Below are positions 52,601 through 61,878 of a DNA stretch of 64,000 nt, one piece after another (positions within the stretch are counted from its first letter, which is position 1; each line of letters begins with the position of its first letter). The notes below the pieces were generated by a model. That model made no database searches, had not been told where the DNA came from, and worked only from the letters and a program-made list of their open reading frames with translations. A program made the position numbers and the translations under genes. The DNA comes from an uncultured bacterium (GTDB taxonomy: Bacteria > Planctomycetota > Phycisphaerae > Phycisphaerales > UBA1924). The stretch covers positions 62,001 to 126,000 of the forward strand of contig CAILKP010000093.1 of assembly GCA_903834785.1 (NCBI GenBank), in the 5' to 3' direction.

Positions 52601-53308
52601 TCAGTTCCAGCTGCAGCCCCGCGGCAAGTCCGTCACCCGCTGCGGCTGCGCCAGATCAAGCAGGTGCTTGAGTTCCCGCAACTCGTCCTGCACCATGTCC
52701 GCTCGCCGCTGCACGCTGGATTCCGCCAGCAGCGCGTACTTGGCCTCCGGATCCTGAATCAGCGAGAAGCCCACCAGCTCCAGAATCGCCGTCGTCGGGA
52801 TCTCCGGGTCCTTAAGGTGCCGCACCATCGCGTCGGCATCCCGCAGGTCCTTCAGCGAGCTCTTCGTCAGCAGCCGCATCACGTTCAGCCGCACTGGCTT
52901 CATCTCCCCGTCATCGATTTCCTCAATCGACACCGGCTCGAGCATCGCCATGCGATACATCCGGTCCTCCGCCGGCGGCAACTCCGCCACCACCCGGGCC
53001 CGGCACACCCCCTGCAGTGCGATGTTGAACCGCCCGTCGGCCAGCGCCTCGTGCGCCACGATCTGCCCCACGCACATCATCGGCCGCACCGGCGGCGCGC
53101 CGTGATACTCCTCCTGCCACGCCTCGCCGTCAAACACCGCCATCGCAATCTGCCCCGCCTCATCGAGCGCATCGGACACCATCTGCCGGTACCGCGGTTC
53201 AAAGATGTGCAGTTGCACCACCCCGTGCGGCACGAGTGACACCGCCGCCAGCGGAAAAAAAGCCATCGGCTTGCCGAAGTTGACGCGGATGGAGGTGGTG
53301 TCGGCCAT
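52601..53308 (-). CDS. Lon substrate-binding (N-terminal) domain protein
   Basis: A 235-residue stand-alone Lon-N domain (PUA-like), without AAA or protease parts. It shows FFPLAAVSLVPHGVVQLHIFEPRYRQMV-type start (in part: VSLVPHGVVQLHIFEPRY), PMMCVGQIV, NIALQGVCRARVV and a helical tail ending LRELKHLLDLAQP. Such proteins may bind peptides or unfolded protein, but their role is not known. The ATG at 53308 gives the normal N-terminus; a far upstream in-frame start at 53458 is rejected. It is divergent from cinA, 76 bases away. Confidence 0.85.
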   Translation of the reverse strand: MADTTSIRVNFGKPMAFFPLAAVSLVPHGVVQLHIFEPRYRQMVSDALDEAGQIAMAVFDGEAWQEEYHGAPPVRPMMCVGQIVAHEALADGRFNIALQGVCRARVVAELPPAEDRMYRMAMLEPVSIEEIDDGEMKPVRLNVMRLLTKSSLKDLRDADAMVRHLKDPEIPTTAILELVGFSLIQDPEAKYALLAESSVQRRADMVQDELRELKHLLDLAQPQRVTDLPRGCSWN

Positions 53309-53384
53309 GACGCACAATCGTACCTGCCCGCGGCACGTCCCGCCGCCCCAAACGCTCCCCGCTCCCCGTGCCAACGATCCGCCC

Positions 53385-54734
53385 ATGAGCTTCCACACCC
53401 ACGCCTGCATCCTCTCGACAGGCGATGAAATCATCACCGGCCAGTTGCTTGATACCAATAGCCGCTACCTGGCCGAACAGCTCACTTCGCTGGGCATCAG
53501 TATCGTGGAGTTTGCCGCCGTCCCCGATGACCTCGATGCCCTCGTCCACACCCTCCGCCGCCTGGCCAGCCGCGCCCCGCTGCTGATCATGTCCGGTGGT
53601 CTTGGCCCGACCGAGGGTGACCTCACCCGTCACGCCCTCGCCGTGGCGACTGGCCAGGGGCTAGTCACGGACGAAGCCGCCCTCCGCCACCTCACCGCCT
53701 GGCTCGCCGGCCGCGGCAGGACCATGAACGAGCGTCAGGCCCGCCAGGCCCTTCGCCCCAGCGGTGCCACATGCCTTCCCAACGCCGTCGGCACCGCCCC
53801 CGGCCTGCACAGCCGGATCGACTCCCCCACACCGGGTTCCGCCGGGACCGATGTCTTCTGCCTCCCCGGCCCACCCGGTGAACTCTCAAGCATGTGGCTT
53901 GCCAGCGTCGTGCCCATGCTCCGGCCTGAGCCCTCCCGCGTCGTGGCCACCCGGCTCCTGCACGTTGTTGGCATCCCCGAGGCCGATCTGGTCACCCGCC
54001 TCGGCCCGCTCATGAAGCGTGATCGAGTCCCGCTGATCGGTGTCACCGCCTCGCAGGGGGTCCTCACCATCCGTCTCCGCATGGCCGCATCCACGGGCTC
54101 AGCCCAGGCCGAGCAAGCCCTTGATGCCGACGAGGCCACCCTTCGCGAGCTGCTGGGCGACCACCTCTTCGGCCGCGGCCAGGACACGCTCCCCGCCGTG
54201 GTGCTCTCCACGCTCCGCGACCGGCACGAAACCCTGGCAACGGTCGAGAGTTGCACCGGTGGCCTGCTCGGAGCCCTGCTCACCGCCATTCCCGGCTCCT
54301 CCGCCTCGTTCGCCGGTGGGTTGCTGACGTATTCCAACGACCTCAAGACCCGTCTCGCCGGTGTCGACCCCGCCCTCATCGCAGCCCACGGTGCCGTCAG
54401 CGAGCATGTCGCCAGCGCCATGGCAGCGGGGGGCCTGCACGCCACCGGTGCTCACCATGCAGTGGCCATCACCGGCATCGCAGGCCCCGACGGCGGTTCG
54501 CCAGCCAAGCCCGTCGGCACGGTTTGCATCGCCCATGCCTGGCAGTCCAAGTCAGGCACCAGTGGTCCCACGGCTCCCGTCTCAGTGGATGTCCGCCGCT
54601 TCCGCTTCACCGGCGACCGTGACGACATCCGCCAGCGTGCCGCCCGCACCGGTCTGGCCATGGTCTACTTCCAGCTCTTCGGCCGCCCGTTAAGCGAGCC
54701 ACGCCTGCTCTGGCAGCTCGATGCTCCCAAATGA
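53385..54734 (+). CDS. cinA: CinA-family protein (nicotinamide-nucleotide amidase)
   Basis: A 449-residue CinA: an N-terminal MoCF-like domain (ILSTGDEIITGQLLDTNSRY, MSGGLGPTEGDLTR) and a C-terminal amidase domain with TVESCTGGLLGALLTAIPGSS, ITGIAGPDGGS and GTVCIAH. The C-terminal part deamidates NMN, a NAD-cycle by-product; the N-terminal part has ADP-ribose pyrophosphatase activity in some relatives. The ATG at 53385 is supported by the family start MSFHTHACILSTGDE. A bidirectional hairpin follows at 54738-54758. Confidence 0.92.
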   Translation: MSFHTHACILSTGDEIITGQLLDTNSRYLAEQLTSLGISIVEFAAVPDDLDALVHTLRRLASRAPLLIMSGGLGPTEGDLTRHALAVATGQGLVTDEAALRHLTAWLAGRGRTMNERQARQALRPSGATCLPNAVGTAPGLHSRIDSPTPGSAGTDVFCLPGPPGELSSMWLASVVPMLRPEPSRVVATRLLHVVGIPEADLVTRLGPLMKRDRVPLIGVTASQGVLTIRLRMAASTGSAQAEQALDADEATLRELLGDHLFGRGQDTLPAVVLSTLRDRHETLATVESCTGGLLGALLTAIPGSSASFAGGLLTYSNDLKTRLAGVDPALIAAHGAVSEHVASAMAAGGLHATGAHHAVAITGIAGPDGGSPAKPVGTVCIAHAWQSKSGTSGPTAPVSVDVRRFRFTGDRDDIRQRAARTGLAMVYFQLFGRPLSEPRLLWQLDAPK

Positions 54735-54737
54735 AAG

Positions 54738-54758
54738 GCCCGGCCACTGGGGCCGGGC
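54738..54758. terminator. Hairpin between convergent cinA and ftsH
   Basis: GCCCGGCC (54738-54745) pairs with GGCCGGGC (54751-54758) with loop ACTGG. The minus-strand side is followed by CTTTCATTT, giving a moderate terminator for ftsH; the plus side has only TT. Confidence 0.7.
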
Positions 54759-54784
54759 TTGGTCAATCGCGTTTCAAAATCTCA

Positions 54785-56872
54785 TCAGGCCGGCGTCGGC
54801 ATCGTGCCCGGCGGAACATCCGTCGAGCCTGTGCCCGTCGGGTTTGACCCAGCCGCGGCAGCCGCCGCTTCACGCGTCTTGCGGGCCTCGGCGGCCAGCA
54901 GTTCGGAGACCGTCGGCTTGCCGATCGTCTCGCCACGCATGACCTTCAGCACGTCCGCCGCATCCAGCGTCTCGTACCGCAGCAGCGCCTGGGCCACGTT
55001 CTCAACGGCCGCCCAGTTCTCATCAAGCATCCGAATCGCGTCCTGATACGCCTCGTCGGAGAGCCGCCGAACCTCCTCATCAATGATCCGGGCCGTCGCC
55101 TCGCTGTAGCCCTTGTCAGGGATGTACATCTCGCGGCTGTCCGCACCGGCATAACGCACAAAGCCCAGCTTCTCCGACATGCCCCATTCCTCGATCATCG
55201 TCTTAGCGATGCGAGTGACCTGGGAGATATCCATCGACGCGCCGCTGGAGACATCGCCCATCGCCTTCTGCTCGGCGATGCGACCGGCGCACAGCACCCG
55301 CATCGTCGCCGTCAGCCACTTCAGGCCGTAGCCCGAGCGGTCCTTCTCCGGCATCGAGAACGTCGCTCCGCCGGCATTGCCGCGCGGAATGATCGTCACC
55401 TTGTGCAGCGGATCCGCGTCCTTGAGCAGCACCTGCAGCACCGCGTGCCCGGCCTCGTGGTACGCCGTCAGCTTGTTTTCTTCAATCTCACGGACGCGCG
55501 ACTTCTTGGCCCGGCCGAACTTGATCTTGTCACGCGCCTCTTCCAGGTCCGCGTGCTCGATATAGTCCTTGTTCTGCATCGTCGCCAGCAGCGCGGCCTC
55601 GTTGATGATCGCCGCCAGTTCGGCGCCCGAGAACATCGGAGTCACCTTGGCCAGCCGCTCCAGGTCCGCGTTGGGCCCGAGCTTGACCTTCTTGGCGTGA
55701 ACCTTGATGATCTCCAGCCGGCCCTTGACATCCGGCAGGCTGACAACGATCTGCCGGTCAAAGCGGCCCGGCCGCGTCAGCGCGGGGTCCAGCACATCGG
55801 CCCGGTTCGTCGCGGCAACGACAATGATGCCGTCGCCGGTCCCGAAGCCGTCCATCTCCACCAGGATCGCGTTAAGCGTCTGCTCACGTTCGTCATGCCC
55901 GCCAGTGGTGAACCCGCCGCCGCGGCGGCGACCCACCGCATCGATCTCATCCAGGAAGATGATGCACGGTGCCGACTCCTTGGCCTGCTTGAACAGGTCG
56001 CGGACACGCGACGCACCCACACCCACAAACATCTCAACAAAGTCCGAGCCCGAGATCGAAAAGAACGGCACATCCGCCTCACCGGCGATCGCCTTGGCCA
56101 GCAGCGTCTTGCCGCAGCCAGGTTCGCCGATCAGCAGCACGCCGCGCGGAATCCGTCCGCCAAGGCGCGTGAACTTCTTGGGGTTCTTCAGGAACTCGAC
56201 GATCTCCGTCACCTCGTCCTTGGCCTCATTGATGCCGGCGACGTCATCGAAGGTGATGCCCGTCTTCTCCTTCATCATCATCTTGTGCTTGCTCTTGCCG
56301 AAGTTGCCCAGCATGCCGCCCGGGCCGCCCGCGGCCGACCGCAGACCGCGGAACAGCAGGAACCAGATCAGGAAAATGATCAGCAGCACCGGCAGCAGGC
56401 TCAGCAGCATCGTCGTCCAGACCGATGTCGGAACATCCTTGAACCGGTTGCCTGTCAGCTCGGCCAGCTGCTTGTACACCGGCTCACGGTTGGCCGGGTT
56501 AAACGTGTACTGAATCTTCGTCGGCTCGCCCTTGGTCACCGCCCTGGTCTGTTCGGCCACCACCATGCCGTCGTGCAGCTCGACGGAATCCTTGTTCAAG
56601 TCGCCCTGCTTGTACCGCTGCTCGAACTCGTGCCACGTCTCCAGCTTCTGCCCGCCGCTGCTGTTCGATGACAGCACCGACACAACAAAGAATGCAAACA
56701 GCAGCACTGCGATGACGGCGAACATGCCCTTCCTCGGCTTGGGTGCCTGCGCAAGCTGCGGGCCTTCTCGCCCCGGCTCGCCCTTCGGGCCGCCGCGGCC
56801 ACGGTCGGGCCGCTCGTTCTGCTGGCCTGTGCTTGGTTTCCGGTTACGCGTGTCGTTGTTGCCGTCTGGCAT
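54785..56872 (-). CDS. ftsH: ATP-dependent zinc metalloprotease FtsH
   Basis: Membrane-anchored AAA protease, 695 residues from ATG 56872. After a Gly/Arg-rich cytoplasmic N-terminus come helix 1 ([17 protein letters not shown]), the extracytoplasmic domain, and helix 2 ([20 protein letters not shown]). The AAA domain has Walker [14 protein letters not shown], where the usual reading is GPPGTGKT; Walker B and second-region-of-homology segments (TRPGRFDRQ) are present, and the zinc motif is HEAGH in [11 protein letters not shown]. The C-terminal tail is Ala/Gly/Pro-rich. A TTG at 57010 is in frame but unlikely. Confidence 0.95.
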   Translation of the reverse strand: MPDGNNDTRNRKPSTGQQNERPDRGRGGPKGEPGREGPQLAQAPKPRKGMFAVIAVLLFAFFVVSVLSSNSSGGQKLETWHEFEQRYKQGDLNKDSVELHDGMVVAEQTRAVTKGEPTKIQYTFNPANREPVYKQLAELTGNRFKDVPTSVWTTMLLSLLPVLLIIFLIWFLLFRGLRSAAGGPGGMLGNFGKSKHKMMMKEKTGITFDDVAGINEAKDEVTEIVEFLKNPKKFTRLGGRIPRGVLLIGEPGCGKTLLAKAIAGEADVPFFSISGSDFVEMFVGVGASRVRDLFKQAKESAPCIIFLDEIDAVGRRRGGGFTTGGHDEREQTLNAILVEMDGFGTGDGIIVVAATNRADVLDPALTRPGRFDRQIVVSLPDVKGRLEIIKVHAKKVKLGPNADLERLAKVTPMFSGAELAAIINEAALLATMQNKDYIEHADLEEARDKIKFGRAKKSRVREIEENKLTAYHEAGHAVLQVLLKDADPLHKVTIIPRGNAGGATFSMPEKDRSGYGLKWLTATMRVLCAGRIAEQKAMGDVSSGASMDISQVTRIAKTMIEEWGMSEKLGFVRYAGADSREMYIPDKGYSEATARIIDEEVRRLSDEAYQDAIRMLDENWAAVENVAQALLRYETLDAADVLKVMRGETIGKPTVSELLAAEARKTREAAAAAAGSNPTGTGSTDVPPGTMPTPA

Positions 56873-57226
56873 GGTTGAACCTGATATCGGCTCGTTGGAG
56901 CCTCTTTCTTGCGCCGCACTCGTTCTTGACTCTGCTTCCGTCGCTTGCCGCTTTCCCTCAGGCACTTCGCTTTCACGCTGCCAGACAGATGCCGCGGGGA
57001 GCACGATCAATCAAGAGCAAGCCGCTAAACACGTCGAGGTTAGGCCTTTGTCCACATCCTCGGGCGGGGGGCCGTTTGGTATCCGCACACCCCTTCGGAT
57101 ACGCAGCCCCACGGTTTGCGGTTTGTTTCTTTCAACTTTGTGCAAATGGGGCCGGTACACTCGCCTTCGCCCACCTCCCGGCCGCGTCTGTTTCATGCGG
57201 CCTGGCCTCGCATACACGAGCCCTCC
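56873..57226. other. 354-base divergent intergenic region ftsH / M3 peptidase
   Basis: Divergent region without a convincing gene. The only candidates I see are the weak promoter at 57131-57161 for the peptidase gene and AT-richer sequence around 57110-57140. Nothing resembling a riboswitch was recognised. Confidence 0.4.
57131..57161 (+). promoter_or_regulatory. Candidate promoter of the M3 peptidase gene
   Basis: TTCAAC (57131-57136) and TACACT (57156-57161) with a 19-base spacer, longer than optimal. The -10 context GGTACACT matches the one proposed at 26512-26519 upstream of the MFS operon. Confidence 0.3.
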
Positions 57227-58945
57227 ATGTCGATCATCCCAAGCTTCAAGCCCGCCTCCGACTTCGTTCCCGCCAATCTCAACGCCGCCTCGTGGGAGTC
57301 GCTCAAACCCCTGTATCAGGAGCTCATCGACCGTGAGCTCCACTGTAAAAAGTGTCTCGAGCGTCTCATCCTCGACCGGAGCGAGCTCGATGCCGCCGCC
57401 GCCGAGGCGTATACAGACCTCTATACAAACATGACCTGCCACACCGATGACCCCGCGGCATCGGGTGCCTACGCCAAGTACGTTCAAGAGGTCCAGCCCG
57501 AGCTCATCAAGATCAGCTTCGAGCTTGACAAGAAAATCGTCCAGGCCCCCATGGTCGGCGAACTCGACGCCCAGCGCTACGACGTCATGCTCCGCGACCT
57601 GCGGGCCGGTGTCGAGCTCTACCGCCCCGAGAACGTCGACCTCCAGACCCAGTCCAGTCAGCTCGAGCAGGAATACCAGGCCGTCATCGGCGCGATGACC
57701 GTCGAGTTCGATGGCAAGACCCAGACCCTGCCCATGATGGCCCGCTTCCAGGAGTCGACGGACCGTGCCGTCCGCGAAGCCGCATGGAAGGCCGTCGCCC
57801 GCCGCCGCCTTGCCGACAAGGACAAGCTCGAGGACATCTTCGATCAGCTCATCGCCCTCCGCCAGCAGATGGCCCGCAACGCCGGGTTTGACAACTACAT
57901 CGGCTTTGCCTTCAAGTCCCGCCGCCGCTTTGACTACACCGTCGCCGACTGCAATGCCTTCGCTTCCGGTGTCGAGCAGGCCGTTGTGCCAGCCGCCCGC
58001 CGCCTCGTTTCTGAGCGTGCCGCCGCGCTCAAGCTGCCGGCCGTCCGCCCGTGGGACGCCGCGGTCGATGTCAAGGGCCGTCCGCCGCTGAAGCCCTTCA
58101 CCTCCGGACAGGATCTCTTTGATCGTTCCCAGCGTCTGTTTAGCCGCATGGACCCCGATCTCGGCGAGCTCTTCGGCGTCCTCAAGCAGGGCGGCTGCAT
58201 CGACCTTGAGTCCCGCCCCGGCAAGGCTCCCGGCGGCTATCAGGCCACCCGCGACCGCGCCCGCATCCCGTTCATCTTCATGAACGCCGCCGGCCTGCAG
58301 CGCGATGTCGAGACCATGGTCCACGAAGCCGGCCACGCCTTCCACGCCATCCTCGCCCGTGCCGAGCCCATCCTCGCCTATCGCTCCAGCCCGCCGATCG
58401 AGTTCTGCGAAGTCGCCTCCATGAGCATGGAGCTGACCAGCCACCCCTTCCTCGGCGAGTTCTACTCCGAGGCCGATGCCGCCCGCGCCCGCCGCGTCCA
58501 CCTCGAGGGCATCGCCGGCATCCTGCCCTGGATCGCCACCATCGATCAGTTCCAGCACTGGATCTACTCCAACGTCGGCCACACCCGCCAGCAGCGCCGC
58601 GCCGCCTGGCTGTCCCTCATGAGCCGCTTCGGCGCCGGCACCGACTGGACCGGCCTTGACGATGAGCTCGGCTACATGTGGCACCGCCAGCCCCACCTGT
58701 TCACCTCGCCGTTCTATTACATCGAGTACGGCATCGCCCAGCTCGGCGCCCTCCAGCTCTACGGCAACTACAAGCTCCGCCCGGCCGATGCCCTCAGCAA
58801 GTACAAGTCGGCCCTCGCCCTCGGCGGCAGCAAACCCCTGCCCGATCTGTTCTCCGCCGCCGGCCTGAACTTCGACTTCTCGCCGGCCCGAATCCGCGAA
58901 ACCTGGGACGCCGTCGAGCGCGACCTGGCCGCACTGCCCGGCTGA
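57227..58945 (+). CDS. M3 family oligoendopeptidase (PepF-like)
   Basis: A 572-residue zinc endopeptidase that trims peptides in the cytoplasm. The zinc motif is HEAGH at 366-370 (ETMVHEAGHAFHA), with the downstream glutamate in FCEVASMSMEL and the ligand-bearing HPFLGEFY. The C-terminal helical part has YYIEYGIAQLGALQLYGNY. The ATG at 57227 (MSIIPSFKPASDFVP) is preferred over upstream in-frame starts. It is divergent from ftsH and precedes the ABC-2 genes on the same strand by 76 bases. Confidence 0.9.
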   Translation: MSIIPSFKPASDFVPANLNAASWESLKPLYQELIDRELHCKKCLERLILDRSELDAAAAEAYTDLYTNMTCHTDDPAASGAYAKYVQEVQPELIKISFELDKKIVQAPMVGELDAQRYDVMLRDLRAGVELYRPENVDLQTQSSQLEQEYQAVIGAMTVEFDGKTQTLPMMARFQESTDRAVREAAWKAVARRRLADKDKLEDIFDQLIALRQQMARNAGFDNYIGFAFKSRRRFDYTVADCNAFASGVEQAVVPAARRLVSERAAALKLPAVRPWDAAVDVKGRPPLKPFTSGQDLFDRSQRLFSRMDPDLGELFGVLKQGGCIDLESRPGKAPGGYQATRDRARIPFIFMNAAGLQRDVETMVHEAGHAFHAILARAEPILAYRSSPPIEFCEVASMSMELTSHPFLGEFYSEADAARARRVHLEGIAGILPWIATIDQFQHWIYSNVGHTRQQRRAAWLSLMSRFGAGTDWTGLDDELGYMWHRQPHLFTSPFYYIEYGIAQLGALQLYGNYKLRPADALSKYKSALALGGSKPLPDLFSAAGLNFDFSPARIRETWDAVERDLAALPG

Positions 58946-59021
58946 GCCATCCCCGCCTGCAACATCGCTTCGCCCGCCGCCTCCCGCGCCCGACTTCTCC
59001 AAACAGACAAGGACCCCACCC

Positions 59022-59879
59022 GTGCTGCGTTGGAACAACGTCAAGAAGCGTTTCGGCTCGGTACAGGCCGTCGATGGCCTCACGCTCGAGATCCGCCCCG
59101 GCGAGATCTTCGGCCTCCTCGGCCCCAACGGTGCTGGCAAGACCACCAGCATCTCCATGGCCTTGGGCCTCATCCTGCCCGACAGCGGTGAGATTCTCAT
59201 CGGCCCGCCCGGGTCGGAGCGCCCGCCCAGCGACCCCAAGGCCCGCACGCTCCTTGGCGTGGCCCCCCAGTCCCTGGCCCTCTACGACGAACTCACCGGC
59301 CGCGAGAACCTCGAGTTCTTCGGTTCCCTTTACAGCCTGCCCCGTGCCACCCTCAACGAGCGCATCGCCGAGGCCCTGAATCTCACCGGCCTGGCCGACC
59401 GGGCCCACCACCGCGCCGTCGGCTACTCCGGCGGCATGAAGCGCCGCCTCAACCTCGCCGCCGCCATCCTCCACCGCCCCGCCGTGCTCTTCCTGGATGA
59501 GCCCACCGCCGGGGTCGACCCCCAGTCGCGCCACGCCATCGTCGGCATCGTCGAGAAGCTCAAGGCCACCGGCACAACAATCATCTACAGCACCCACTAC
59601 ATGGAGGAGGCCCAGAAGATGTGCGACCGCATCGCCATCATCGAAAAGGGCCGCGTCCTCGCCCTCGACACCGTCGACGGCCTCATCCGCGCCCACGGCG
59701 GCTCCAGCGTCGTCGAACTCCGCCGCGCCGGCAGCGACTCCCAGCGCATCGTCACCGACGATCCGCTCACCGTCCTCTCCGGTGCCATCTCCGGCGGCGA
59801 CTTGCAGGAAGCCAGCGTCCTCCGCCCGGACCTTGAATCCGTCTTCCTCAACCTCACCGGCCGCAACCTCCGCGACTGA
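59022..59879 (+). CDS. ABC exporter ATPase (NatA/CcmA-type)
   Basis: A 285-residue ATPase paired with the permease gene that follows. Walker A is [10 protein letters not shown], the signature is [15 protein letters not shown], Walker B is [12 protein letters not shown] and the H-loop is [13 protein letters not shown], all typical of ABC-2 exporters. A C-terminal accessory region (about 215-285) includes [18 protein letters not shown]. The start is a GTG at 59022, with the family-type opening [18 protein letters not shown]. Substrate unknown; the permease starts 78 bases downstream. Confidence 0.93.
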   Translation: MLRWNNVKKRFGSVQAVDGLTLEIRPGEIFGLLGPNGAGKTTSISMALGLILPDSGEILIGPPGSERPPSDPKARTLLGVAPQSLALYDELTGRENLEFFGSLYSLPRATLNERIAEALNLTGLADRAHHRAVGYSGGMKRRLNLAAAILHRPAVLFLDEPTAGVDPQSRHAIVGIVEKLKATGTTIIYSTHYMEEAQKMCDRIAIIEKGRVLALDTVDGLIRAHGGSSVVELRRAGSDSQRIVTDDPLTVLSGAISGGDLQEASVLRPDLESVFLNLTGRNLRD

Positions 59880-59957
59880 TCATCACCCCGCTCGTTCTCG
59901 CGTTCTTCAGCGCCCGCCCACCCCCGCTCGCCTCGACTTCCTCCCGAAGGTCTCACC

Positions 59958-61358
59958 ATGATCATCTGGGCAATGGCTCTCAAGGACCTCCGCCTGCTCT
60001 TCCGTGATCGCACCGGAGCGTTTTTCACCTTCGCGTTCCCGATGGTGTTCTCCGTCTTCTTCGGCATGGTTTTCTCCGGCGGCTCCGCCGATGACCGCCG
60101 CATCCCCGTTGCCGTCGTCGATCTCGATCAGTCCCCCGGCAGCCGCGCCTTCGTCAGCGACCTGCTCGCCGCCGAAGAGTTCTCCGCCACCGACGTGAAC
60201 TCCGAACTGGCCGCCAAGCGTGCCGCCGATGCCGCCGCCAGCGGCACCTCCGCCGCCCCCATCACCACCGAGGACCTTGTCAAAGCCGGCGACCAGCGCG
60301 TGCTGGCCAAACGCGCCGCCGCAGTCGTCGTCATCCCCAAGGACTTCGGCGAGCGTCAGAAAGCCCTCTTCTCCGGCAAATCCCCCGAGATCGACGTCGG
60401 TGTCGATCCCTCCCGCAGCGCGGAAACCGGCATGCTCCTGGGCGTCCTGCAGAAGTACGCCTTCATGGGCATGGCCCGCAGCTTCCAGAATCCCGCCCTC
60501 GGCCGCACCCTGCTCCGCAACTCGCGCACCGCCGCCACCCTCAGCGGCACCAAAGTCCCCCCCAAGGTTGAAAAGCTCTTCACCGACCTCGAAAGTGTGC
60601 TCGCCGATGCGGAGAAAAGCGGCCTCGGCAGCGCCCCCGATGCCGCGACACCAGCGAAGCCCGGCGACAAACCCGCCGCAGCAGCAGCTTCGCCCCTCGC
60701 CGGCTTCTCGCCGATGACGATCACCTCCCGCCAGGTCAAGTCCAACCGCGCCGGTCCCACCAACGCCTTCGCCGTCAGCTTCCCCCAGGGCATCGTCTGG
60801 GGTGTCATGGGCGCCGCGCTCGGCTTCGGCAGTTCACTCGTTGGTGAGCGTCAGCACGGCACCCTCGCCCGCCTCCGCTGCGCCCCGCTGAGCATCACCC
60901 AGGTGCTCCTGGGCAAAGCCCTCGGCTGCGCCATCACCACGTTCATCGTCATCGCCCTCCTCCTCGGCCTCGCACGCTTCGGCTTCGGTGTTCAGTTCAC
61001 CGAACCCGTCTCGCTGGTCATGGCCATCATCTCCGTCATCGTCTGCTTCGTCGGCATCATGATGCTCGTCGCCGCCATCTCCCCGTCCGAGCGTGCCAGC
61101 GGCGGCCTGGCCTGGGGCATCATGATGATGTTCTCGTTCCTCGGCGGCGCCGCCGTGCCACTGTTCGTCATGCCGGGCTGGATGCAGCGTCTCTCCGACA
61201 TCAGTCCCATGAAGTGGACCATCCTCGCCTTCGAGGGTGGCATCTGGCGCGGCACCGCCCCGGCCGAGATGCTCCTGCCCTGCGGCATCCTCCTGGCCAT
61301 CGGCATCGCCGCCTTCTTCGGCGGTGCGGCAGGTTTCACCCGCAAACCCGCCGCCTGA
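59958..61358 (+). CDS. ABC-2 type permease (NatB-like)
   Basis: A 466-residue permease. The N-terminal helix (FFTFAFPMVFSVFFGMVFSG, about 22-41) precedes a roughly 220-residue extracytoplasmic domain, and the C-terminal half has six hydrophobic segments, with VGERQHGTLARLRCAP and LKALGCAITTFIV-type ABC-2 signatures (around residues 295-350). The extracytoplasmic part contains a Pro/Ala/Lys-rich stretch (AATPAKPGDKPAAAAASP). It works with the preceding ATPase as an exporter; substrate is unknown. ATG at 59958. Confidence 0.9.
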   Translation: MIIWAMALKDLRLLFRDRTGAFFTFAFPMVFSVFFGMVFSGGSADDRRIPVAVVDLDQSPGSRAFVSDLLAAEEFSATDVNSELAAKRAADAAASGTSAAPITTEDLVKAGDQRVLAKRAAAVVVIPKDFGERQKALFSGKSPEIDVGVDPSRSAETGMLLGVLQKYAFMGMARSFQNPALGRTLLRNSRTAATLSGTKVPPKVEKLFTDLESVLADAEKSGLGSAPDAATPAKPGDKPAAAAASPLAGFSPMTITSRQVKSNRAGPTNAFAVSFPQGIVWGVMGAALGFGSSLVGERQHGTLARLRCAPLSITQVLLGKALGCAITTFIVIALLLGLARFGFGVQFTEPVSLVMAIISVIVCFVGIMMLVAAISPSERASGGLAWGIMMMFSFLGGAAVPLFVMPGWMQRLSDISPMKWTILAFEGGIWRGTAPAEMLLPCGILLAIGIAAFFGGAAGFTRKPAA

Positions 61359-61645
61359 CCTCACTCATCAGGCCGGATCCCCCGCGCTCGGCACCGACCA
61401 CTCCGCCGGAACCCCAACGTCCCACGCTCGTTTATTGACTCCCCGTAGGGCATCCGCCCCTGCCTCGCCGCGTGGAACGCCTTTCACCATTCCCTTTTGC
61501 GTTTCCCGTTTTTTCGAACATTTTCCGCCATAGAATGCGGCGTGCGTTAACCAGACCTCGGGTGCGGTTTTCCTTTCCGCCTCGGGGTATGTCTGACGTA
61601 TCAGGTCACCCGGCATGAGCCGCCGTGTGCCCTGCGTCCCGCCTC
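61359..61645. other. Intergenic region before tRNA-Lys
   Basis: No convincing gene. A TAGAAT (61531-61536) could be a -10 for the tRNA transcript, in an AT-richer stretch at 61490-61550, but I do not see a matching -35 and it would be about 110 bases upstream of the tRNA. Confidence 0.35.
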
Positions 61646-61718
61646 GAGGATGTAGCTCAGTTGGTAGAGCAGCTGACTTTTAATCAGCTGGTCCTGGGTT
61701 CGAGTCCCAGCATCCTCA
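61646..61718 (+). tRNA. tRNA-Lys (anticodon TTT)
   Basis: A complete cloverleaf of 73 bases. The seven-base acceptor stem GAGGATG / CATCCTC is perfect; the D arm is GCTC-AGTTGGTA-GAGC; the anticodon arm is GCTGA-CTTTTAA-TCAGC with anticodon TTT; and the T arm is CTGGG-TTCGAGT-CCCAG. The discriminator base is A and no CCA is encoded. Confidence 0.97.
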
Positions 61719-61878
61719 TTCATCCCGCGGCCTCGGTATCGGCCCGGCCACTTCGCAAGCGGATTTTTCCCGCTCGCCGTGGCGGGGCACCGCCGTGTCC
61801 GCATCGCTCCGCCGGCGGCCCTTGCCCGCCTTCTTTGCCTCCTACGCCGCCCGCCGCGGGCGACTCGCTGATTCCAAC

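Noticed and set aside
57011-59248. A 745-codon minus-strand frame opposite the M3 peptidase and ABC ATPase genes
   Set aside because: Its product is Gly/Ala/Glu-rich with no recognisable domain, and it is antisense to two confidently assigned genes.
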